This document shows, piece after piece, positions 42,635-49,303 of a stretch of DNA of 64,000 bases (position 1 is the stretch's first letter; each line of letters begins with the position of its first letter). The notes under the pieces were generated by a model, which ran no database searches, was not told the DNA's origin, and saw nothing but the letters and a program-made list of their open reading frames with translations. Source of the DNA: Actinoplanes philippinensis (lineage in GTDB: Bacteria > Actinomycetota > Actinomycetes > Mycobacteriales > Micromonosporaceae); the NCBI RefSeq assembly GCF_900113015.1, contig NZ_FONV01000004.1, positions 372,001-436,000 on the forward strand, in the 5' to 3' direction. The position numbers and the translations under genes were made by a program.

Positions 42635-43837
42635 ATGCCCGGAGAGACCGGTTTCCCGAACCCGTGGGCGCTTGACCCGCGCGTACGGCGTACTGGCAAC
42701 ACCTACTACATGGCCAATGAGATCCTGGTGGCCGCCGACGATGCCGGAATGGTTCGCGGCGCCATGCGGGGCCTGGGCGCACAGCGGACCGAGGCCCCGG
42801 ACGGGATCGACGAGTATGTTCATCGGTACGTGCTGCCCGAGATGGGCGACGATCCGGCCGCGGTGCCCGGAGTGGTCGGCCAGCTCCGCGCGCTCGGCAA
42901 CAGCCCGCGCGTCGGGCTCAACCACGTGTTCGCCGCCAACGCCATCCCGATCGCCGGGCAGCCGAAACTGCACGGCGGGACGGCCACCGACCCGATCCCC
43001 GCGCCGAACCCGGAGGTCGACGCGACCGTCACGGACGGCCGCGTGGTGCGGGTCGCCGTCATCGACACCGGGATGGACCCGGCCGCGCTGACGCTGCCGG
43101 TGTTCTACCAGCACCAGCGGCACGGCCGGCACGAGCCGGACGCCGTCTACGAAAACCCGGCGGTGCGGCGGATCGGTCTCATGGGCGGTCACGGCACGGC
43201 GGCGGCGGGGATCATCGCGCGGTACGCCCGGCGCGCGCACCTGACCTCCATCCAGGTGCTCAACGTGCACGGGATCGCCGACGAGTGGACCCTGGCGGCC
43301 GGGATCCTGCGGGCCCGCGACGCCGGCGCCGAGATCATCAGCATGTCGCTGGGCGGCACCTACGTCGGCGACGACGAGCCGCTGGCGCTCAAGGCGGTGC
43401 TCGACGACCTGCCGGCCGGGACCGTCGTGGTCGCGGCGGCCGGCAACGTGGACGCGGCGACGCCGAACTTCTACCCGGCCAGCCGGCCCGGCGTGATCTC
43501 GGTGGCGGCGATCGACACCACCGGCGCCGGCGAGGTCCCGGCGACGTTCAGCAACACCGGCGACTGGATCACCGCCTGCGCTCCGGGCGTGCGGGTGCAC
43601 GCGCCGTACGTCTTCGGCACCTGGACCTACGGGACCAACCCGATCGACTTCACCGGGGCGGTCGCCTGGAGCGGCACGTCGTTCGCGACACCGTTCGTGG
43701 CTGCGCAGATCGCGGCGAACACCACACTCAAGGAGACGTGCGCGGAGGCGGCCGACCGGCTGCTCGGCGGGCTGACCCAGACGTTCCCCGGCTACGGCCG
43801 GTATGTGGCGGCGCCGCCGGGATTCGTCCTGCCGTGA
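42635..43837 (+). CDS. Subtilisin-like S8 peptidase without signal peptide
   Basis: A 400-aa serine protease with the full triad: Asp in RVAVIDTGMD (about residue 143), His in MGGHGTAAAGII (about 186) and Ser in WSGTSFATPFVAA (about 348), plus the oxyanion Asn in VVAAAGNVDA. The N-terminal about 110 residues could be a propeptide or interaction region, but there is no secretion signal, so it should act in the cytoplasm. Co-transcribed with the sigma factor and facing a CHAT protease gene: an arrangement expected for proteolytic conflict or death systems. Confidence 0.85.
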   Translation: MPGETGFPNPWALDPRVRRTGNTYYMANEILVAADDAGMVRGAMRGLGAQRTEAPDGIDEYVHRYVLPEMGDDPAAVPGVVGQLRALGNSPRVGLNHVFAANAIPIAGQPKLHGGTATDPIPAPNPEVDATVTDGRVVRVAVIDTGMDPAALTLPVFYQHQRHGRHEPDAVYENPAVRRIGLMGGHGTAAAGIIARYARRAHLTSIQVLNVHGIADEWTLAAGILRARDAGAEIISMSLGGTYVGDDEPLALKAVLDDLPAGTVVVAAAGNVDAATPNFYPASRPGVISVAAIDTTGAGEVPATFSNTGDWITACAPGVRVHAPYVFGTWTYGTNPIDFTGAVAWSGTSFATPFVAAQIAANTTLKETCAEAADRLLGGLTQTFPGYGRYVAAPPGFVLP

Positions 43838-43865
43838 CCGATCGGCATGCTCCGCCGATCGGTCA
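43835..43865. terminator. Hairpin terminator including the S8 stop codon
   Basis: TGACCGATCGGC (43835-43846, starting with the stop codon) pairs perfectly with GCCGATCGGTCA (43854-43865) around a 7-nt loop. Confidence 0.85.
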
Positions 43866-43917
43866 TCCGGCCCCGCCGGCTCGTCGCGCCGCTCCCTCGG
43901 GCGGCGAGCCGGCGGCG

Positions 43918-44020
43918 GCCGGGTCAGCCGGCACCGCTGGTCGGGAGCCCGCGTCAGCGGCCGGGTCAGCCGGCACCGCTGGTCGGGGGCCGGCGTCGGC
44001 GGGCCGGTCAGCCGGCTCCG
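43918..44020. repeat. 42-bp direct repeats reaching the CHAT stop codon
   Basis: GCCGGGTCAGCCGGCACCGC recurs at 43918 and 43960, and a diverged copy (GGTCAGCCGGCTCCG) near 44006 holds the stop of the - strand CHAT gene (44008-44010). The gene's final codons thus have two decayed copies just downstream. Confidence 0.75.
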
Positions 44021-47000
44021 TAGCAGACGTACGCGGCGGCGGCCGGGTCGTCGCCGGACTCCCGCTGGGCCTCGGCCAGGGCGGTGGCCGGCGATCTCCC
44101 GGCCCGTAGATGCTCGTGCAGGCGCAGCATCACGTCGCGGGCGGCACCGTCGCGCACGGGGGCGACGGTGGCGATCACCGAACGGGTGCCCATCGCCAGC
44201 AGCGCGGCGGCGAATCCCATGATCTCGTCGCCGCGGTGCACGGTGGACATGCCCGAGTCACAGGCCGACAGCACGACCAGGCCCGGGGGCCGGCGCAGGC
44301 CCTCCAGGTCGTAGACGGTCAACGGGCCGTCGTCCAGCCGCAACGTGGAGAACTGCGGGTTGTCCGCCCGGAAGGTGCCGTGCGCGGCGATGTGCGTACG
44401 CCCGGCGCCGTCCATGGCTCGCAACACCGCCGACACCCGCGCTTCGGCGCCGAGCAGCGCGGACGCCGCGCCGTACCGTCCGGAAAGGGCGCCGATCTCG
44501 TCCGCCGCGCCCGGCAGCCCCGGGCCCGCCACCAGCACCGTGCCGTTACCGGAGACCTCGGCGGTGACGGCCCGCAGCCAGGCGGCGGCGCTCGGCGCCA
44601 CCGACACCGTCCGATCCCGGCAGAGAGGAAGAAGCCGCCACGGTACGCCGTGCAACCGCCCCGACGGCACGATGACCAGGTCGGCGTCCCCGATCCGGTC
44701 CCGTAGCGGGCCCAGCAGCATCGTGTCGAGCCGGTCCCCGCCCGCGCCCGCCCCGCCGGGCCGCAGCGACATCCGGTGCAACGCGAACCGCAGCCCCCGC
44801 ACCTCCGCGTCGACCGCCGTGACCGGCCCGAGTTCGTGCCGGGTCAGGCGGCCACCGGCCAGCACCACCGCATACAGCATCTCCCCCACGGTGATCAGCT
44901 CGACGAGCGCCCGGTCGCCGAGGCACGAGGCCAGCGACGCGACATCCCAGCCGGCCGCCCGTGCCCGCACCGTCCCGGCCCGGCGCCCGAGAACCGGGTT
45001 CGCGGGGCGGCCGACTGCCCCGGCCGCCCCGCGGCCCTCCCCCACACCCCGCCCCACGCCGATCCCGTCCTGGCGATGGTCCGGCGCCGGCGGCTGATCA
45101 CCGGGGTGGGCTGCCGCGGTCTCCCGGATCCTGGACGCCGCGGGCGCGTCGGCGGCACCGGTCACCCGATGGCCGTCCGAGACGCCGGTTGCCCGATGCC
45201 CATCCGTGACGCCGGTTGCCCGATGCCCATCCGTGACGCCGGTCCCCTGGTGGCCATCGGTGACGCCGGTCGCCCGATGGCCGCCCGTGACGCCGATCCC
45301 CGGGTGGCCGTCCGTGACGCCGGGCCGGGCTCGGCGGGCGCGTTCCCGGATGGAGCGTTCCAGCTGGGCCTGCCGCTGACTGTGGCGGCGGGCGTCGTTG
45401 CCCTCGGCCAGGGCCTGTTCACGTTCGGCGGCGACCGCCCGCAGCTCGGCGATCTCCGCGGCGAACCCGTCGTCGGCCGGTGGGAACGCGGGCCGGGCCT
45501 GCTGGGCTGCCGCACGGCCGCGTTCGGCCCAGATGAGCAGCGCCCGCGCCGACCCGTCCGCGACGGCGGCCTCCAGGGCGGTACGCACCAGCTCCAGCCC
45601 GTGCTCGGCGGCGTGCACCCGCAGCTCGGTGGCCCCGAGGGTGAGCCGGTGCTCGTCCAGGGCACGCAGTCCGGCCCGGAGCGCCGCGGCCGCGCCCCGG
45701 CGGTCCCCGCCCGCGATCCGCAGCAGCGCCTCGGCGTGCCACGCGCTGACCCGCTGGGCGGCCGGACTCCCCGCCCCGCGGGCCCGGCCGGTGTGCCGCA
45801 GCAGCTCGGTGGCCTCGGCGGTGCGGCCGGCGGCCAGCGCGCACCGGGCGGCGATCAGCGCGGCGTCCGCGGCGGCCACGGCCCAGCCACCGGCCCGCAG
45901 CTCCTCGGCGCCGGCGACGGCCGCCCGCAGCAGGTCCGGACCGTGCCGTCCGGAAGCCCAGTCGGTACGGATCAGCATGTACCGCGCGACCGCCGCCCAC
46001 CCCGGCCGCCCCTGCTGGTCGAAGGCCCGCCCGGCCAGTCGCGCCGCCTTGCGGGCCTCCCCGGTCTCCCCGCAGGCCAGCGCGGCGGCGGCCAGCAGCA
46101 GCCGGGCCTCGGCCAGGTCGGCGGCCATCCGGCGGCGGGCCAGCTCGCGCACGGCCGCGGCGGCCACCTCCCGGGCCTCCTCGTGCAGTCCCGCCGAGAG
46201 CAGCACGTCACAGCGGTCCATCATGATCAGCGCGGCGGACAGGTTGTTACGGACGTAGTGGTCCTCGGCCGCGGCCAGATGGGTGAGCGCGGCGACGACC
46301 TGGCCGGCCCGGCCGGCGGCGAAGCCACGGTTCCAGCGGGCGTCGGCGACGGCGAGATCCTGGCCGAGCTTCGCGTACAGCTCCTCGGCCCGCACCAGGT
46401 CGGTCTCCGCGGGACCGGGCCGCCCCCGGTACGCCTGCAGGACACCGCGGTTGTTCAGCACCTTCGCCTGCCACAGCAGGTCGCCCTCACGACGGAACAC
46501 GGCGAGCGCCCCGCCGTACTCCCGCAAAGCCTCCTCCAGCAACCCCCGGCGCTGGGCGACGACGGCGAGCTGGTGCCGCAGCCGGGCGGCTTCGATCCCT
46601 TCGAGGTACGCCGCGGCGGTCTCGCCCAGCCGCACCGCCCCGGGGATGTCGCCCTGATCGGCTCGCACCAGCGCCAGCGTCATCCGGGCCCGGGCCGCCG
46701 CCACCGGAAGCCCCGCCTGGTCGGCCACCGCCACCGCCCGCCGCAGGTGCAGCGCCGCCGAACGCATCCGATTGCTCTCCCGGGCGGCGAGCCCGAGCAC
46801 CCGCTCCGCCGCCGACTCGGCCCCCGCGTCGCCCGCGCGCCGGGCCGCCGCCCGCAGCCGCAGCGCCTGACCCTTGGCCACCCGCGGATCGATGTGGACG
46901 AGCCGCATCGCCTCCTCGGCGACCTCCAGCAGCGCCGGATCCCCGCCCGCCACCCGGTCACCCGGCGGAGTCGGGCCGGCCGGCGGCGCGGGATCACCCG

Positions 47001-47055
47001 GCGGGATCGGATCGGCCACGAGATCACCGGCCCCCGGATGTATCAGGGTGGACAC
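44008..47055 (-). CDS. TPR-CHAT protease-like protein
   Basis: A 1015-aa protein. Residues about 40-500 are TPR-like helical repeats (e.g. ALREYGGALAVFRREGDLLWQAKVLNNRGVLQAYRGRPGPAE), a low-complexity 9-residue repeat lies at about 578-632, and a C-terminal CHAT (caspase-HetF) domain carries the catalytic His in THIAAHGTFRADN (about 890) and Cys in LVVLSACDSGMS (about 931). CHAT proteases act in regulated proteolysis and cell-death-like defence, for example as the partner of gRAMP CRISPR effectors. GTG 47055 is preceded by GGAGGGG. Convergent with the sigma-S8 operon; the two proteases may form a cascade (inference). Confidence 0.85.
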   Translation of the reverse strand: MSTLIHPGAGDLVADPIPPGDPAPPAGPTPPGDRVAGGDPALLEVAEEAMRLVHIDPRVAKGQALRLRAAARRAGDAGAESAAERVLGLAARESNRMRSAALHLRRAVAVADQAGLPVAAARARMTLALVRADQGDIPGAVRLGETAAAYLEGIEAARLRHQLAVVAQRRGLLEEALREYGGALAVFRREGDLLWQAKVLNNRGVLQAYRGRPGPAETDLVRAEELYAKLGQDLAVADARWNRGFAAGRAGQVVAALTHLAAAEDHYVRNNLSAALIMMDRCDVLLSAGLHEEAREVAAAAVRELARRRMAADLAEARLLLAAAALACGETGEARKAARLAGRAFDQQGRPGWAAVARYMLIRTDWASGRHGPDLLRAAVAGAEELRAGGWAVAAADAALIAARCALAAGRTAEATELLRHTGRARGAGSPAAQRVSAWHAEALLRIAGGDRRGAAAALRAGLRALDEHRLTLGATELRVHAAEHGLELVRTALEAAVADGSARALLIWAERGRAAAQQARPAFPPADDGFAAEIAELRAVAAEREQALAEGNDARRHSQRQAQLERSIRERARRARPGVTDGHPGIGVTGGHRATGVTDGHQGTGVTDGHRATGVTDGHRATGVSDGHRVTGAADAPAASRIRETAAAHPGDQPPAPDHRQDGIGVGRGVGEGRGAAGAVGRPANPVLGRRAGTVRARAAGWDVASLASCLGDRALVELITVGEMLYAVVLAGGRLTRHELGPVTAVDAEVRGLRFALHRMSLRPGGAGAGGDRLDTMLLGPLRDRIGDADLVIVPSGRLHGVPWRLLPLCRDRTVSVAPSAAAWLRAVTAEVSGNGTVLVAGPGLPGAADEIGALSGRYGAASALLGAEARVSAVLRAMDGAGRTHIAAHGTFRADNPQFSTLRLDDGPLTVYDLEGLRRPPGLVVLSACDSGMSTVHRGDEIMGFAAALLAMGTRSVIATVAPVRDGAARDVMLRLHEHLRAGRSPATALAEAQRESGDDPAAAAYVCYGAG
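45160..45321 (-). repeat. 27-bp in-frame repeat, 6 copies, in the CHAT gene
   Basis: Six 9-residue units of the type GVTDGHRAT separate the TPR region from the CHAT domain. Some units are identical at DNA level over most of their length, so the linker length is likely to vary among strains. Confidence 0.9.
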
Positions 47056-47365
47056 TGGCCCCTCCTTCTGTACATGACACCGGATGAGAAGGCGAACCGG
47101 ATCATCACATCGATGGTCCGGAGTGGAGTCACCGAGGGCAGTCTGCCGGTGCTCGCGGTGTTGTCCTCACGCGGATCGCCGAGAGTTCATCCGTGAGTTC
47201 TGTATAGCGGCCGGGCCACCCGCCCGTCGCCTCTGTTTCGTGACCGGTTACCGGGTCAGCGGCTGGTTCGGCGGCTGACCACGACCGGCCGTCACCGTCA
47301 CTGCCGCTCACGATGCGCCGGTACGCCGGCGCGTCTCTTCCGTTGACCCGTTCCAAGGAGCAGAT
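47056..47365. other. 310-bp divergent promoter region
   Basis: It separates the CHAT gene (-) from the small + gene at 47366. It holds the ribosome site of each. A 40-codon + frame from ATG 47077 is present but without clear support. TGTATAGC near 47200 is a possible -10 for the + strand. Confidence 0.4.
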
Positions 47366-47611
47366 GTGATCGATGCTGACCTGATGGACAGGATTCTGAT
47401 CGGGCTGATCGGAGTCACCGCTGACGTCTCCGACCGCGTCCTCGACCTGGTCTCCGAGTTCGCCGACGAGCTCGGTGACCTGTCCCACGACGACGTCGTG
47501 AAACTGGTCGAGGCCGCGGTGACCGCCACCGCCGCCACGGCGGTGACCGCGGCGTTCAACAAGCGGCGCTCCCTCGCGCCGGCGGGCAGCGGGACCGCTC
47601 CGATCGGCTGA
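47366..47611 (+). CDS. 81-aa small helical protein in the conflict island
   Basis: GTG 47366 follows AAGGAG (47355-47360) by 5 nt. The protein has an N-terminal hydrophobic/amphipathic helix (LMDRILIGLIGVTADVSDRVLDLVSEFADEL), a second Ala/Thr/Val-rich helix (VKLVEAAVTATAATAVTAAF) and a basic/Gly-rich tail. It could be membrane-associated. It sits alone between CHAT and hydrolase genes, flanked by its own terminators. Not recognised; a toxin-like, regulatory or peptide-substrate role is possible. Confidence 0.55.
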   Translation: MIDADLMDRILIGLIGVTADVSDRVLDLVSEFADELGDLSHDDVVKLVEAAVTATAATAVTAAFNKRRSLAPAGSGTAPIG

Positions 47612-47642
47612 GACAAGCAGATCAGCTCAGACAGCACAGCGC

Positions 47643-47665
47643 GGCCGGCCCGGCAAGGGCCGGCC
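47643..47665 (+). terminator. Hairpin terminator, 9-bp stem
   Basis: GGCCGGCCC (47643-47651) pairs with GGGCCGGCC (47657-47665) around a 5-nt loop, 31 bp after the small gene. Confidence 0.75.
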
Positions 47666-47714
47666 GGATCCAGGGAGATCGGTCAGACCGAGGGGGGCCC
47701 GGTCAGATCGAGGG

Positions 47715-47746
47715 GGCCCGGTCGAGCAGGGGGGCTCGACCGGGCC
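47715..47746. terminator. Hairpin terminator, 13-bp stem
   Basis: GGCCCGGTCGAGC (47715-47727) pairs with GCTCGACCGGGCC (47734-47746) around AGGGGG. Together with the 47643 hairpin it insulates the convergent hydrolase gene. Confidence 0.8.
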
Positions 47747-47809
47747 AGGGGTCCACCCGGATCATCGCCCCTCAACCGCGCCGACGGACGGGCCGGACCG
47801 CGGAGGCGG

Positions 47810-47953
47810 CGTGCCTCAGGTGCGGGCCGACGGTCCGGACAGGCCGGCGGCCGGCGGCGTGCCTCACCTGCGGGCCGACGGTCCGGACAGGCCGGCGGCC
47901 GCCAGCGTGCCTCACCTGCGGGCCGACGGTCCGGACAGGCCGGCGGCCGCCAG
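47810..47953. repeat. 48-bp tandem triplication of the 3' end of the hydrolase gene
   Basis: Units at 47810-47857, 47858-47905 and 47906-47953. The right-most unit contains the last codons and TGA (47912-47914) of the - strand hydrolase gene; the middle unit is identical to it and the left one slightly diverged. The gene's tail has been copied downstream twice. Confidence 0.95.
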
Positions 47954-48964
47954 TGTGTCGAGGACCGCGGTGACCGCCGGATGGCCGGGGACGAGAGACT
48001 CCAGGGCCGCGGCGAGGGCGTCCCACGGCGCCAGGTGCCGGTAGTGCTCGAAGCTGCGGACCAGGGCGAACAGCTCCAGCCGGGCGGCACTGTCACGGCG
48101 GAGCTGGTGCACGATCACCGGGGGCAGCTGCTCGTAGACCTGGTCGCGGAACGCCTGCTCGGTCATCCGGGGCACGTCGAGCAGCCGGTCCACCAGTTCG
48201 CGGTGGAGGTCGGCGGGGGGCCGTGCCACGAGCGGCGGCGGAAGTGAGGGCGGCCGGTCGTCGGGCATGGACCACGGCTCCTTCAGGTGTCGTTTCAGGG
48301 CCAGGTAGGAACGGTGGCGCGGCGAGTCCGGCTTGATGATCGAGAAGTGGTCGCCGGGCAGCACTCCCGTCTCGGGGAAGACGCTGCGGGCCGAGACGGG
48401 TGTCACGACCCCGTCGCTCTCCCCGGCGTACGCGATGATCGGGATCGGACACGTGGTGGCGGTGACTGCTGTGGCGTGGACGACCTGGTTGACCACGGTC
48501 CGGTGCGCCTCGGTGATGGCCTGGCTGAGCGGCCGCAGTTCGCGCTCCTGGGGGTGCCGCCACAGGCCGCGGCGCAGCAGCAGGGCCAGATCGGACCCGG
48601 AGTTGGGGCAGGCGAAGAGGACGATCCGGCGGATCCGGGCCAGTTCGGGCCCGGCGCCGGCAGCGAGCGTACGGGCCAGCATGCGCTGCACCACGAGACC
48701 GCCCTGGCTGTGCGCGACCAGCACGAGCCCGGTGTGGCCGGCCAGGTCGTGGGTCAGATGGGTGCGCAGGCTGTCGGCGAGGTCGTCGATGTCGGGAATC
48801 CGTCGCAGCGGGTTCAGCGAGACCGGCGGGCTCGGATAGGTGAAGGTGTGCGTCTCGACCGAGGCGAGGTCCGGATCGTCCTCGATCAACCGCAGGAACG
48901 CCGACCAGGTGGCCGCCGAGGACAGAAATCCGTGCACGAACACGACTCCGAGGCGCTCGGACAT
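47912..48964 (-). CDS. Alpha/beta hydrolase with C-terminal effector-associated (EAD2-like) domain
   Basis: A 350-aa protein. Residues 1-240 are a lipase/esterase-like fold: oxyanion loop VVFVHGFLSSAATW, nucleophile elbow LVAHSQGGLVVQ, Asp in YAGESDGVVTPV and His in GDHFSIIKP. The last about 90 residues (LHRELVDRLLDVPRMTEQAF ... ALESLVPGHPAVTAVLDTL) look like effector-associated domain 2, known from actinobacterial conflict systems where it docks effectors onto VMAP or NTPase proteins. A VMAP protein with a similar N-terminal domain is encoded at 55519. Probable effector acting on lipids or esters (inference). Confidence 0.75.
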   Translation of the reverse strand: MSERLGVVFVHGFLSSAATWSAFLRLIEDDPDLASVETHTFTYPSPPVSLNPLRRIPDIDDLADSLRTHLTHDLAGHTGLVLVAHSQGGLVVQRMLARTLAAGAGPELARIRRIVLFACPNSGSDLALLLRRGLWRHPQERELRPLSQAITEAHRTVVNQVVHATAVTATTCPIPIIAYAGESDGVVTPVSARSVFPETGVLPGDHFSIIKPDSPRHRSYLALKRHLKEPWSMPDDRPPSLPPPLVARPPADLHRELVDRLLDVPRMTEQAFRDQVYEQLPPVIVHQLRRDSAARLELFALVRSFEHYRHLAPWDALAAALESLVPGHPAVTAVLDTLAAAGLSGPSARR

Positions 48965-49103
48965 GGTTGACAACCTACCGTGGACGGGCAAATCCCAGGA
49001 GCGCCCGAAGTGGAGCCGGTCGCGCCACATTGCGCTTCCGGGATCGTCACCGGGTGCGACATGATGAGTGCAGGATTCGTGACGACGTGAGGAGACGCCG
49101 GCA

Positions 49104-49280
49104 GTGAGCCGATCGATCGACGACATCGAGTCGGACCTGGTAGACCTCACGGAGGTGACTCTCGCGGATCTGCCCACCTATGACGAGCGGGTCCTCGCCC
49201 CGACCATGCGGCGCCTGTGGCAACGTATCGATGATCCCGAAAGCATCACCAGCGGCTACAATCCTCAGCGCATTGACTGA
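49104..49280 (+). CDS. 58-aa RiPP precursor peptide (FxsA-like leader, variant C terminus)
   Basis: GTG 49104 is preceded by GAGGAG (49089-49094). The peptide is acidic and helical with the leader pattern DLVDLTEVTLADL, VLAPTMRRLW, matching my recollection of FxSxx-COOH precursor leaders (DL-DLT--xLxDL...LRRLL). The C terminus is SGYNPQRID rather than the FxSxx ending. It is followed 23 bp later by an HExxH peptide-modification enzyme. Small precursors of this kind are usually missed in annotation. Expected role: substrate of the HExxH enzyme, with the C-terminal residues as core. Confidence 0.75.
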   Translation: MSRSIDDIESDLVDLTEVTLADLPTYDERVLAPTMRRLWQRIDDPESITSGYNPQRID

Positions 49281-49303
49281 CATGATTGGGTCGGAGTTAC
49301 TGG

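Noticed and set aside
44776..47196. 806-codon open frame on the + strand opposite the TPR-CHAT gene
   Set aside because: It is the GC-rich shadow of the real - strand gene, which has TPR and CHAT motifs with catalytic residues; the + translation is Gly/Arg/Gln-rich without any domain.
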